Positions 46,662-60,305 are shown, numbered from the stretch's first letter. The stretch is 64,000 nt of DNA from Argopecten irradians (GCF_041381155.1 NC_091137.1:10225765-10289764), one strand, 5' to 3'. Numbers and translations are program-made. The notes: generated from the letters alone by a model not told the origin.

Positions 46662-48437
46662 GTAGATGAATACATTATTTGGATCGATGTTATCGATATT
46701 TTACTTCAAATGATTAATGTATGCTTATAAACTGTTTTCCCAGAGGGTCTCGACATGGTGGGTTTGATTTCATGAATCCTATAAATTGTTCCGAGATAGC
46801 TGAGTGACTTTGGAATTGTGCTGCCACAAAGCATCCAGACACTTATTTACTGTACGTTTACAGAATAATAATTTGAGCTTCTCAAATAAAATAATTGATT
46901 AACTTTTTAATAAATCAAATGAATACTCCAGGCAGTCAAAATTTAGTTGAATTTACAAATTAAAGCGTATTTTCCGAAACACTGAATGCGTATTAATCGA
47001 TACTCTGGAACTATCCGACCTAAATGTGTTTGTTAGAGTTGAATTTCACCTTTGAAAACAATTGTTGCATGGTAACAAAATAAAGAAATATTTGGTTTTG
47101 GGTTCTGCTGCATCGACAACGACAGTCATGTAAATATTTATCATATATGTTACAATAGTTAAGAACAAAAGTTGGCAATGGTGGAACGGGACAATAGATT
47201 GTCATGTTTGATCTAACATGAAAAGTATTGCGGTATTTGTAGATGAGTATACATTTTAGCAATGATGGAGCAAAGGACCTCTTTCACGAACAATGGAAAT
47301 TTTCCCACGAACCAATGTTATTGAAACTAAATGTTATATGTAGCAACATAAGTGCAAACCCTTGAAATACGTTTAAAACCGCCAGGGGCCTGCGCGGTGG
47401 ACAAATTAAAGTTACCCAGTAGAGGTGTATGACAGGGTTTCCTTTTTGATCCAGAAAGGTATCAAAATAGTGTTTTATATCATAAAACTGCATTATTTTC
47501 TAAAGAGAATAAATAATTACATATTATGCTCACAAATATGAAGGCAAAATGTAACAAATTAAATTTTGGCTACATATTTAAGACAGAAAATGTCGAAATT
47601 TTGTCAATTATCAACAATGGTGATTCACCCACTTCCGGTTTGAGTGTACCAAAGCTATTTTCTAAAAAGTTCTCATTACCTGGAGTTCAGGTCTATATTT
47701 AGCAATATTACACTATGGTTGCACCACGGCCCTTTTCAATCTTAAAAATGAGAAATAAAGAAAATTATTTCTTAATCTTATTTACATTAAATATAAAGTT
47801 ATATATGATTTATAACCTATAGAACCTAGAATAATCAAAATATTGAATCACAATGACAAGGTGTTTCGGAATTTTAAGGCAGTATCATTCACTTTTCAAG
47901 CTAGATGATGATCGCAACTGCATTCTCAGAAATATTCTTTTTATTTACAACTGAAAGGTATATAAAATAAAATAATAACAAAATTTAGAAAAAAAATGGG
48001 TGGGAGTGGATTATTATGTATAAGAATCAAGATTTTACTAATTTCCACACATCCAGTATATTAATACATATTTGTATAATGTTTTTTTCCAAATGTTGTG
48101 CTTTCAAAGTGTTGGCAATGAGATTAAATCACACCATTACAAGTTTTTTTGGTGTTTTAAAAAACAGAGACAAATTGATATATGATTTTTTTCGTTCAAA
48201 ATTGTATTATTTTTACCATATTTAGTATTTCTTTGCAGTTTCAGATTTTGATTGTCCAGAACGTTTTGTGATCATTCAACTGAAGTTAGATTTCGAGTTT
48301 TTGATTTTTTTTCAAAATTTTCATGAATTCAATAAAGGTTAACTAAGATTTTTTTTCAGTTAAAAAAACTAACAGCATCTTTTGTGGTTAATGAAACAGT
48401 CAAAAGTTTTTGAGGTCCACAGTTTTATTTTATCATA
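46662..48437. other. no recognisable gene
   Basis: AT-rich sequence with several homopolymer runs and short frames only. Confidence 0.5.
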
Positions 48438-51400
48438 ATTAGCTTTGTGTATCGTAAACACATCATACTATCAATCAAAATGGCTTAAGTTTATCATTTT
48501 AGGTATTAAATTTGTATTTTATAAGAATTTTGGTTATCACAACATGAATTATACATGTCAGGGGAGTCAAATAAACAATTTATACGTGATACAAAGCTAA
48601 GTAACATCCATGATATGTCATACACTGCATCTAAATGATTTCAGTTTGATCAGATACTTTCATTTCCTGTTTGATCAGATACTCTCATTTCCTGTTTGAT
48701 CAGATACTCTCATTTCCTGTTTGATCAGATACTCTCATTTCCTGTTTGATCAGATACTCTCATTTCCTGTTTGATCAGATACTCTCATTTCCTGTTTGAT
48801 CAGATACTCTCATTTCCTGTTTGATCAGATGTTTGATCAGATACTCTCATTTCCTGTTTGATCAGATACTCTCATTTCCTGTTTGATCAGATACTCTCAT
48901 TTCCAGTTTGATCAGATACTCTCATTTCCTGTTTGATCAGATGTTTGATCAGATACTCTCATTTCCTGTTTGATCAGATACTCTCATTTCCTGTTTGATC
49001 AGATACTCTCATTTCCTGTTTGACTGTTTCTCCATTATCTCTCTACTATTAATACCATATCCGCCAATTAACATTTTTAGAGATGATTTTGTCCATCAGG
49101 ATTACTTCAGAATTACTAAGAAAGGACAAAGTCAGTTTATATAGTATGGAATAAAACGGTGTCATCGCCACACACTCTTTACCATGGGGATATACACCAT
49201 GTACATGTACTCTGATCAGCAAAATTAGCTTTGTGTATCGTAAACACATCATACTATCAATCAAAATGGCTTAAGTTTATCATTTTAGGTATTAAATTTG
49301 TATTTTATAAGAATTTTGGTTATCACAACATGAATTATACATGTCAGGGGAGTCAAATAAACAATTTATACGTGATACAAAGCTAAGTAACATCCATGAT
49401 ATGTCATACACTGCATCTAAATGATTTCAGTTTGATCAGATACTTTCATTTCCTGTTTGATCAGATACTCTCATTTCCTGTTTGATCAGATACTCTCATT
49501 TCCTGTTTGATCAGATACTCTCATTTCCTGTTTGATCAGATACTCTCATTTCCTGTTTGATCAGATACTCTCATTTCCTGTTTGATCAGATACTTTCATT
49601 TCCTGTTTGATCAGATACTCTCATTTCCTGTTTGATCAGATGTTTGATCAGATACTCTCATTTCCTGTTTGATCAGATACTCTCATTTCCTGTTTGATCA
49701 GATACTCTCATTTCCAGTTTGATCAGATACTCTCATTTCCTGTTTGATCAGATATTTGATCAGATACTCTCATTTCCTGTTTGATCAGATACTCTCATTT
49801 CCTGTTTGATCAGATACTCTCATTTCCTGTTTGACTGTTTCTCCATTATCTCTCTACTATTAATACCATATCCGCCAATTAACATTTTTAGAGATGATTT
49901 TGTCCATCAGGATTACTTCAGAATTACTAAGAAAGGACAAAGTCAGTTTATATAGTATGGAATAAAACGGTGTCATCGCCACACACTCTTTACCATGGGG
50001 ATATACACCATGTACATGTACTCTGATCAGCAAAATTAGCTTTGTGTATCGTAAACACATCATACTATCAATCAAAATGGCTTAAGTTTATCATTTTAGG
50101 TATTAAATTTGTATTTTATAAGAATTTTGGTTATCACAACATGAATTATACATGTCAGGGGAGTCAAATAAACAATTTATACGTGATACAAAGCTAAGTA
50201 ACATCCATGATATGTCATACACTGCATCTAAATGATTTCAGTTTGATCAGATACTCTCATTTCCTGTTTGATCAGATACTCTCATTTCCTGTTTGATCAG
50301 ATACTCTCATTTCCTGTTTGATCAGATACTCTCATTTCCTGTTTGATCAGATACTCTCATTTCCTGTTTGATCAGATACTCTCATTTCCTGTTTGATCAG
50401 ATACTCTCATTTCCTGTTTGATCAGATGTTTGATCAGATACTCTCATTTCCTGTTTGATCAGATACTCTCATTTCCTGTTTGATCAGATACTCTCATTTC
50501 CAGTTTGATCAGATACTCTCATTTCCTGTTTGATCAGATGTTTGATCAGATACTCTCATTTCCTGTTTGATCAGATACTCTCATTTCCTGTTTGATCAGA
50601 TACTCTCATTTCCTGTTTGACTGTTTCTCCATTATCTCTCTACTATTAATACCATATCCGCCAATTAACATTTTTAGAGATGATTTTGTCCATCAGGATT
50701 ACTTCAGAATTACTAAGAAAGGACAAAGTCAGTTTATATAGTATGGAATAAAACGGTGTCATCGCCACACACTCTTTACCATGGGGATATACACCATGTA
50801 CATGTACTCTGATCAGCAAAATTAGCTTTGTGTATCGTAAACACATCATACTATCAATCAAAATGGCTTAAGTTTATCATTTTAGGTATTAAATTTGTAT
50901 TTTATAAGAATTTTGGTTATCACAACATGAATTATACATGTCAGGGGAGTCAAATAAACAATTTATACGTGATACAAAGCTAAGTAACATCCATGATATG
51001 TCATACACTGCATCTAAATGATTTCAGTTTGATCAGATACTTTCATTTCCTGTTTGATCAGATACTCTCATTTCCTGTTTGATCAGATACTCTCATTTCC
51101 TGTTTGATCAGATACTCTCATTTCCTGTTTGATCAGATACTCTCATTTCCTGTTTGATCAGATACTCTCATTTCCTGTTTGATCAGATACTCTCATTTCC
51201 TGTTTGATCAGATACTCTCATTTCCTGTTTGATCAGATGTTTGATCAGATACTCTCATTTCCTGTTTGATCAGATACTCTCATTTCCTGTTTGATCAGAT
51301 ACTCTCATTTCCAGTTTGATCAGATACTCTCATTTCCTGTTTGATCAGATGTTTGATCAGATACTCTCATTTCCTGTTTGATCAGATACTCTCATTTCCT

Positions 51401-52387
51401 GTTTGATCAGATACTCTCATTTCCTGTTTGACTGTTTCTCCATTATCTCTCTACTATTAATACCATATCCGCCAATTAACATTTTTAGAGATGATTTTGT
51501 CCATCAGGATTACTTCAGAATTACTAAGAAAGGACAAAGTCAGTTTATATAGTATGGAATAAAACGGTGTCATCGCCACACACTCTTTACCATGGGGATA
51601 TACACCATGTACATGTACTCTGATCAGCAAAATTAGCTTTGTGTATCGTAAACACATCATACTATCAATCAAAATGGCTTAAGTTTATCATTTTAGGTAT
51701 TAAATTTGTATTTTATAAGAATTTTGGTTATCACAACATGAATTATACATGTCAGGGGAGTCAAATAAACAATTTATACGTGATACAAAGCTAAGTAACA
51801 TCCATGATATGTCATACACTGCATCTAAATGATTTCAGTTTGATCAGATACTTTCATTTCCTGTTTGATCAGATACTCTCATTTCCTGTTTGATCAGATA
51901 CTCTCATTTCCTGTTTGATCAGATACTCTCATTTCCTGTTTGATCAGATACTCTCTCATTTCCTGTTTGATCAGATACTCTCATTTCCTGTTTGATCAGA
52001 TGTTTGATCAGATACTCTCATTTCCTGTTTGATCAGATACTCTCATTTCCTGTTTGATCAGATACTCTCATTTCCAGTTTGATCAGATACTCTCATTTCC
52101 TGTTTGATCAGATGTTTGATCAGATACTCTCATTTCCTGTTTGATCAGATACTCTCATTTCCTGTTTGATCAGATACTCTCATTTCCTGTTTGACTGTTT
52201 CTCCATTATCTCTCTACTATTAATACCATATCCGCCAATTAACATTTTTAGAGATGATTTTGTCCATCAGGATTACTTCAGAATTACTAAGAAAGGACAA
52301 AGTCAGTTTATATAGTATGGAATAAAACGGTGTCATCGCCACACACTCTTTACCATGGGGATATACACCATGTACATGTACTCTGAT
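48438..52387. repeat. higher-order satellite: five ~0.8-kb units
   Basis: Each unit has a spacer part (AATTAGCTTTGTGTATCGTA ... AAATGATTTCAG), a block of 25-bp repeats (TTTGATCAGATACTCTCATT plus TCCTG) and a second spacer part (TTTGACTGTTTCTCC ... CATGTACTCTGATC). The repeat blocks carry the same landmarks: two 12-bp partial repeats (TTTGATCAGATG) and one CCAG variant. Unit lengths near 811, 786, 811 and 763 bp differ mainly by whole 25-bp steps. The 71-codon minus-strand frame found four times (49049, 49860, 50646, 51457) is identical in each copy and is repeat sequence, not a gene family. Confidence 0.95.
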
Positions 52388-52702
52388 CGAAGCCTTTTTT
52401 GTGTCTAATACTCAGTAAAGCTATTCAATTTTCTAATTTTCAAAAAATACTAACATGGAATTCAAATATGATTATTGGCAATAAATATATAATCAAGTTT
52501 TGATGATCTACTTTCAGATAAGGTGTATTTTCATTATTAGTTAGTTATTTTGCAAGATTAAAGAAGTATTTGGCATACATGTATCTAAATCTGAAATGAT
52601 ACATAAATGAGTTTTCCGACCAAATTAAACTTAAAATCTAAAAGAAATGTAATCTGTAAAAGTGATAAGATTTACATTTGTTAGCATGAATCAACATAAA
52701 TG

Positions 52703-53047
52703 TTAAAGTGAACAGTCGGGCAAGGATGGCTAAAGTTGGTAAAAATGGTGTGAATGTATCCTGTATAATTTCTTATGAAATGGAAAAATAAAATATCTCG
52801 TCAAAATCTGTCTGCGTACGAAGAAATTAATTTAAAGTATGGAAATTCTAAAACGTCCTCCCGGCTCACTATGTCCGTGGTTACATTTCCACGCAGCCTC
52901 GCTTTCAATGCTTTCAACTTTTCTGTACTTTAATGGTCAGAACTGGGAAACTAAGCAGAACTTGACCGTCGTATTAATATGTGAGAACTTTTGGAAGGCC
53001 AATGAACGCATTTAGACTGGTTTTCTTTGCCCGACTATTCACTTTAA
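52703..53047. mobile_element. TTAA-flanked MITE family 3 (AGTCGGGCAA ends)
   Basis: TTAAAGTGAACAGTCGGGCAA at the left and TTTGCCCGACTATTCACTTTAA at the right are inverted, with TTAA at both edges. 345 bp, no frame. Confidence 0.85.
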
Positions 53048-54404
53048 TCTATCAGAAGTGTTAGCTCTGCAAATAATTGAACTACTGTAGGTTTGTAACA
53101 AATGACCCATACAACCTAGTAATTCTTCGCTCTCAAACCATACAGATACAGAATCCTATTTAATCACCTTCTTCACTGTAAATTTGCTCTATAATTGCAA
53201 AATAAATCATTAGAACAGGTCATATTAGTGAAGCTACTCCAAATGCAAAACACCTTATTATGGTCTTAAAACACCCAAATGTTTTGTAATTTTGATTATG
53301 TAAAACTTTGTTTTTCTACAAAGTATCACTAAATAAATCAATTTGAAATCATATCAAGCGTTACAGATGAATATTGGATTATATGTTAATTTTGACACTA
53401 TTAGATTCGTGATTAATGGTCCAAAATAAGCATATTCATATCATTATGTAACATTACTAAAAAATTAATAGAAATAAATATAAGAACATAATACAGTTTT
53501 ATGACATAAAACATTATTTTGATACCTTTTTGTATCAAAAAGGGAACCTTGTCATGAAACTCTACTTGTCAACTTTAATTTGGTCACAGCACAGGCCCCT
53601 GACATTTACAATCATTTTCTTAACAGAAGTTCACCCACCTGACACTGTTGCTATTTTAAAACAATACATGGCGGCATGGTGGTGATAAATCCACTGATAC
53701 CACTTTATTGCTACAGGTAACCTGCAAATCAATTAATTCTGATTTTTATTGCAAATATTTATTTTGGCCTAATCTTGCCGAGTTCCAGTTTTAAAAACCA
53801 AAAGCTGTCGTTAAAGGCAAAACTAATTTTCTTGATGTCGATAAATGGACTAAATTACAATTAGCATACTTGATACTTGCAACACAAATCTAAACCTAGG
53901 ATTAGCCAACATCTAATGATGCAATTTATATTAAGCATGTCGTATGCAAAGGTACATAAATTTGTCATCGAATGTGCCAATAATTGCATTTTCATAATGT
54001 TAAATGACTGCGTCTCGCCTACTGTATTTCCTGTAGAATTGGTTATATTTTAGAACCAATCAGTAGGATGTAATTTCCCCCCAATTAGCAGAATATAATG
54101 AACCCTTATAATCTAAAGTGAATTAATAGATTTTGAAATGCAACAAAATAAACTGGCGTTATAACGCAAATAATATCTTTTTTTGCAAGTTAGTACGCAA
54201 TACAATTTTTTTTTTACGTTTCGAAATTGACCTTTCTAGATTGGCGTCATAAAATAATACCTCACCGCTGGTAACTCAGAGATGATAGAGTATGTACTAA
54301 GGAGGTTAAACGTATGGAATAGGTTAATAAAATCTTACGTTCACGTTACATACGACCCAAATCCAACAACCTTGATATTATACTAGATTTTTTTATCAAA
54401 TTGG
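53048..54404. other. no recognisable gene
   Basis: AT-rich sequence without usable frames. A stretch at 53520-53650 is weakly like 62545-62640 (CATGAAACTCTACTT / AATGAAATTCTACTT) and may be an old repeat. Confidence 0.45.
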
Positions 54405-54799
54405 TTAATGGCCCACTTCCTTTCCGAAACGGCTTTAATTCTTTAAAATGTGAATGTAAAACAAAATCGATAATTTTGTAGAGTCACAAAAATTATTAAC
54501 TTGCCGTTTATACTACACGTATCATCGCCTTCTGAACAATTTGATTAAAATAGATAAAATCTTTATTTTGACATAAAGCGGGTCGTCTCATGTTTCCCGT
54601 CGTCGTCCTTGACTATCGCAGCGCCAAATGGCAAAACACCGAAATGAATCTCCACTGTTATCATCAATTACGGAGTAAATCTTGCATATGTTTGGTGTTG
54701 TAAGCTCATCTTAGGCCTTTGGTATATATAATTATCTGATGTTATTAATGTTTTTAAGAAACCTTTATGTTTTACTCTGAAAAGGTGTTGGGCCTTTAA
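54405..54799 (-). mobile_element. TTAA-flanked MITE family 4, copy 1
   Basis: TTAATGGCCCACTTCCTTTCC at the left and GGTGTTGGGCCTTTAA at the right, with TTAA edges. It is the reverse complement of 61887-62290 (shared CGTCGTCCTTGACTATCG-like, CAAAATCGATAATTTTGTAG and AACATAAAGG..TCTTAAAAAC blocks). Confidence 0.88.
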
Positions 54800-55047
54800 A
54801 ATAGGGTTTTAGAGAAAGTAAAAGTATCTTTGCAACCAAATATATATAATATATTATGCGATCTTATTTCAATAAAACAAAGTGCTGCGCACAAGTGTAT
54901 GACCTTTGTAAAATTCCCTTTCTACCATATCACAGCGAAATATAACAAACTTGTACAATTTAAACAATAAAATCCTTTTAAAGTTATATTGCTGCTAATT
55001 TCACTGTAACGATATGTAACTTAAACATTTGAAATTTAAACATTAAC

Positions 55048-55690
55048 ATGTAACTTGATGATTTAGCTCCCCAAAAGCATGTGTCGGCCTATAAGAGAGC
55101 CGAAATTTAGGGATCATATATTCCTGGTTTTGAATAAAGCGCCTTCAATCACCGCCATGTTCAGTGACTTCGGGTTTTGTCGTATCACGTGACTGACCTT
55201 CGACACGACCTGCACGTGGTGTGCCAGTTAACTAGCGAAAGCGCACATGTGTTTGTTTACGTTTTCCTTCTGGCTAATATGAGCAATCATGCTGGTATGA
55301 TCCAATTTACACTTTGCCGTAAAATATTATGTGTATCAAATATTGTAATGTGCGAGTATTATTTTATTATAAGATCCAGTCTGCTGAGGTCGACCAAATG
55401 TTTTGTTTATGAAAAATTGTTGACATCTTCTCTTGGTTTCACAACTCTCGTTTTACTTCGAGATTGTCGTGACGATGTTCGGAAGAGTTCGGAATGATTC
55501 GGCATCTTTCGAGCCTATTTTTCACGTGTAGACGTTCAAACGATTTTTTACTTTTATAATTAAAAATACTTCCAGTGCTGCAACTTTATAAAAAGTGGTA
55601 AAATTAGAAAGTTTTAAAACTCAGACAGACGGAGAAAAATATGTATAACACTTAAACAGTTTTCACTATGACAAAAAGAGCGAAATACAT
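55048..55690 (-). repeat. dispersed repeat, partner of 4321-5160
   Basis: 55048-55090 and 55572-55690 are adjacent in the other copy but here are separated by about 480 bp, so one copy carries an insertion or the other a deletion. The intervening DNA has three CACGTG E-box motifs (about 55185, 55213 and 55523) and a 106-codon frame with no recognised domain. Confidence 0.6.
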
Positions 55691-55699
55691 TATGTTGTA

Positions 55700-56360
55700 G
55701 ATGTAACATTTTAATATTGTTTTACAGTATGCATAAGTTTATATATGCAGAAAAGTGCGGAATTCACAACACATTTCAGTATTCAGTACATGTTTAGGGT
55801 TTTCAATTTTATCTGGATTTTAAGGAATTTTTTTTCGTTGATTTGTGCATATATACGTTTATTCCTGGAAAATAAAGTAAAAATAATCTAATGCACATGA
55901 TGTTTGAGTGTAACAATTTTACGGATAATGTTTAAATATTTCAAAGCCCTCTTCTTAACATGCATCCTCATGCAGGAGAATTGTTTTCATTGGGTTAATT
56001 GATTTACGGCTCAGAACTTTCTCGTTTTGGGATTGCTTGTCTTTCTGTTGTTGATTGACAGGCAATTATCGGGAACTCTCCTGGAGGTATAGAGGTTTTA
56101 TACCGATTAATGAACTTATATATTTGATAAAGAAAGATTGCGATCTATAAATTCTCAAAACATCATATGAAGATAACTAGTTTTGATGATTATAGGCGAT
56201 ATGTATATGTTCTTCGTCGTATGAATATAATGATGTAACAATGTATATGACATCATATAACAGGACTAATATTTGAATTTTTTTTTTTTATCATTTTTTT
56301 TATATTCTTTACTAAACAAAACATAACCTAACGATATAAGATCGTTGTAATCTTAAATTA
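55700..56360. other. no recognisable gene
   Basis: AT-rich sequence leading into the minisatellite; no frames of note. Confidence 0.5.
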
Positions 56361-59344
56361 GATGGATGGGTTGTTTTTAACAGGATGGATTATTATAACA
56401 GGATGGGTTATTTTAACAGAATCGGTTGTTTTTAATAGGACATGTTGTTTTTAACAAGATGGGTTGTTTTTAACAGAATCAGTTGTTTATAACAGGATGG
56501 ATTGTTTTTAACAGGGTGGATTGTTTTTAACAAGATGGGTTGCTTTTAACAGGATGGGTTGTTTATAACAAGATGGGTTGTTTTTAACAAGATGGGTTGT
56601 TTTATTGTTTTTAACAGAATGGACTGTTAATAACAGGATGGGTTTTTTATAACAAGATGGGTTGTTTATAACAGGATGGGTTGTTTATAACAAGATGGGT
56701 TGTTTATAACAAGATGGGTTGTTTTTAACAGGATGGGTTGTTTTTAACAGGATGGGTTGTTTATAACAAGATGGGTTGTTTTTAACAGGATGGGTTGTTT
56801 ATAACAAGATGGGTTGTTTTTAACAGAATCAGTTGTTTATAACAGGATGGATTGTTTGAAACAGGATGGGTTGGGTTGTTTATAACAGGATGGGTTGTTT
56901 TTAACAGGATGGATTGTTTATAACAGGGTGGATTGTTTTTAACAGGATGGGTAGTTTTTAACAGAATGGGTTGTTTATAACAGGATGGGTTGTATTTAAC
57001 AGGATGGGTTGTATTTAACAGGATGGGTTGTATTTAACAGGATGGGTTGTTTATAACAGGATGGGTTGTTTATAACAGGATGGGTTGTATTTAACAGGAT
57101 GGGTTGTATTTAACAGGATGGGTTGTTTTTAACAGGATGGGTTGTTTATAACAGGATGGGTTGTTTATAACAGGATGGGTTGTTTATAACAGGATGGGTT
57201 GTATTTAACAGGATGGGTTGTATTTAACAGGATGGGTTGTTTTTAACAGGATGGGTTGTTTTTAACAGGATGGGTTGTTTATAACAGGATGGGTTGTTTA
57301 TAACAGGATGGGTTGTATTTAACAGGATGGGTTGTTTATAACAGGATGGGTTGTATTTAACAGGATGGGTTGTATTTAACAGGATGGGTTGTTTTTAACA
57401 GGAAGGGTTGTTTATAACAGGATGGGTTGTTTATAACAGGATGGGTTGTTTATAACAGGATGGGTTGTATTTAACAGGATGGGTTGTTTTTAACAGGATG
57501 GGTTGTATTTAACAGGGTGGGTTGTATTTAACAGGATGGGTTGTATTTAACAGGATGGGTTGTATTTAACAGGATGGGTTGTATTTAACAGGATGGGTTG
57601 TTTATAACAGGATGGGTTGTTTTTAACAAGATGGGTTGTATTTAACAGGATGGGTTGTATTTAACAAGATGGGTTGTATTTAACTGTGTTTTTAACAGAA
57701 TGGGTTGTTATTTAACAGGATGGGTTGTTTTATAACAGGATGGGTTGTTTATAACAGGATGGGTTGTTTTTAACAAGATGGGTTGTATTTAACAGGATGG
57801 GTTGTATTTAACAGGATGGGTTGTATTTAACAGGATGGGTTGTTTTTAACAGGGTGGGTTGTATTTAAGAGGACGGGTTGTTTTTAACAGGATGGGTTGT
57901 ATTTAACAGGATGGGTTGTATTTAACAGGATGGGTTGTATTTAACAGGATGGGTTGTATTTAACAGGATGGGTTGTTTATAACAGGATGGGTTGTTTATA
58001 ACAGGATGGGTTGTTTATAACAGGATGGGTTGTTTATAACAAGATGGGTTGTTTTATTGTTTTTAACAGAATGGATTGTTAATAACAGGATGGGTTTTTT
58101 ATAACAAGATGGGTTGTTTTTAACAGGATGGGTTGTTTATAACAAGATGGGTTGTTTTTAACAGAATCAGTTGTTTACAACAGGATGGATTGTTTGAAAC
58201 AGGATGGGTTGTTTATAACAGGATGGGTTGTATTTTACAGGATGGGTTGTTTTTAACAGGATGGATTGTTTATAACAGGATGGATTGTTTATAACAAGAT
58301 GGATTGTTTTTAACAAGATGGGTTGTTTATAACAAGATGGGTTGTTTTTAACAGGATGGGTTGTATTTAACAGGATGGGTTGTATTTAACAGGATGGGTT
58401 GTATTTAACAGGATGGGTTGTATTTAACAGGATGGGTTGTATTTAACAGGATGGGTTGTATTTAACAGGGTGGATTATTTATAACAGGATGGGTTGTATT
58501 TAACAGGATGGGTTGTATTTAACAGGATGGGTTGTATTTAACAGGATGGGTTGTATTTAACAGGATGGGTTGTATTTAACAGGGTGGATTATTTATAACA
58601 GGATGGGTTGTATTTAACAGGATGGGTTGTATTTAACAGGGTGGATTATTTATAACAGGATGGGTTGTATTTAACAGGATGGGTTGTATTTAACAGGGTG
58701 GATTATTTATAACAGGATGGGTTGTATTTAACAGGATGGGTTGTATTTAACAAGATGGGTTGTTTTTAACAGGATGGGTTGTATTTAACAGGATGGGTTG
58801 TATTTAACAGGATGGGTTGTATTTAACAGGATGGGTTGTTTATAACAGGATGGGTTGTTTATAACAGGATGGGTTGTTTTTAACAAGATGGGTTGTATTT
58901 AACAGGAAGGGTTGTTTTTAACAGGGTGGGTTGTATTTAAGGATGGGTTGTATTTAACAGGAAGGGTTGTTTTTAACAGGGTGGGTTGTATTTAACAGGA
59001 TGGGTTGTTTTTAACAGGATGGGTTGTATTTAACAGGATGGGTTGTATTTAACAGGATGGGTTGTATTTAACAGGATGGGTTGTATTTAACAGGATGGGT
59101 TGTATTTAACAGGATGGGTTGTATTTAACAGGATGGGTTGTATTTAACAGGATGGGTTGTATTTAACAGGATGGGTTGTATTTAACAGGATGGGTTGTAT
59201 TTAACAGGATGGGTTGTATTTAACAGGATGGGTTGTATTTAACAGGATGGGTTGTATTTAACAGGATGGGTTGTATTTAACAGGATGGGTTGTATTTAAC
59301 AGGATGGGTTGTATTTAACAGGATGGGTTGTATTTAACAGGATT
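56361..59344. repeat. 3-kb minisatellite, 19-bp period (~155 copies)
   Basis: The unit is AACAGGATGGGTTGTATTT with variants (GTTTTTAAC, GTTTATAAC, AACAAGATGG, AACAGAATCAG). The left third is diverged; the right end (about 59020-59340) is almost perfectly uniform (GTATTTAACAGGATGGGTT). The gradient suggests expansion or homogenisation from the right side. All reading frames are broken by stops; no coding function. Confidence 0.97.
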
Positions 59345-59470
59345 TAAACCTTACCAACTTAACAACATATAAACAGTTTATTTTCGCGTCCGAATCCATT
59401 TCCCGTGTGATGTACCGTGCGTTCCATTGCGTGTTCGTACCAGTTGTACTAAATTGATACGGCATCGCCA

Positions 59471-59880
59471 AATATTTACATTTTCACTGCAGTCCCACTA
59501 TGTAACCTTACCAAGCGCAGTTGGCAGTCATATAGACAATGAACTTCAAGCGCTTATTATGACGTCATTATCATTGTGACGTCACAATTGTCGTGCCAGC
59601 GATCACGGCAGACGGCTGTTCAAATGGCTGTTCCATCCATGACGATAACGAATGATTAATTCATGATATATGCAAAATTCCTTGGGATTTCATCATAAAA
59701 TTGTAACCAAATGTAAATATAAGCATTGAACGTCTTTAAGTTGGCATTCATAACCAATATGAATGCAAACTGGACAGAGGCAAATTCAACATGAAGCGCT
59801 AGCGCGCTTCATGGAATTTGCCTCTGTCCAGTTTGCATTCATATTGGTTATGAATGCCAACTTAAAGACGTTCAATGCTT
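59471..59880. mobile_element. fold-back element, copy 2 with 160-bp hairpin
   Basis: 59471-59720 matches the right arm of the 12.5-kb element (TTTACATTTTCACTGCAGTC, GCAGTTGGCAGTCAT, TGACGTCATTATCATTGTGA, GTCGTGCCAGCGATCACGG). 59721-59880 is a near-perfect inverted repeat centred at about 59800 on GAAGCGCTAGCGCGCTTC, with virtually no loop. The left arm present in copy 1 is missing here, so the long inverted repeat is not required for the hairpin. Confidence 0.88.
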
Positions 59881-60024
59881 AAATGGAACGTGTTCGGATT
59901 TTTCCATGATGGCGGCACCCATATGAATAATACGCTCCGAATATAAAAGCCGTGTATTTTCTGTGTTAACAACAAAATTGATATAAAAGAAATGCCTAAA
60001 TAGTTTCGGAATACATTGAAATAA

Positions 60025-60055
60025 ATAATTTATGTAATTTTATCGGATATGAATA
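60025..60055 (+). repeat. 31-bp direct repeat, left copy
   Basis: ATAATTTATGTAATTTTATC plus GGATATGAATA, identical to 60275-60305, 250 bp downstream. Confidence 0.85.
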
Positions 60056-60274
60056 GGCGTTAATTGATCCCCATCTTTGTATAAGGGATTTTCTTTACTC
60101 CATTTTTATATTTAACAAACAAGTCTTTATTATAAGTAAAGATTATTGATTGTATTTCCGTCATTTATTATAATAATAAATGACATCAATTCATTTCAAG
60201 AATATGGAGTTGTTGTTGTTCTTCCCATTATACAAACATAGCACATCCATGATCTTTACTGAAGCAGAGCTAAA

Positions 60275-60305
60275 ATAATTTATGTAATTTTATCGGATAT
60301 GAATA
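60275..60305 (+). repeat. 31-bp direct repeat, right copy
   Basis: Identical to 60025-60055. The pair could be a long target-site duplication or the remains of a tandem duplication. Confidence 0.85.

Noticed and set aside
46790..46860. Second tRNA-like SINE head (TAGCTGAGTGAC)
   Set aside because: No B box or SINE body follows at the right spacing.
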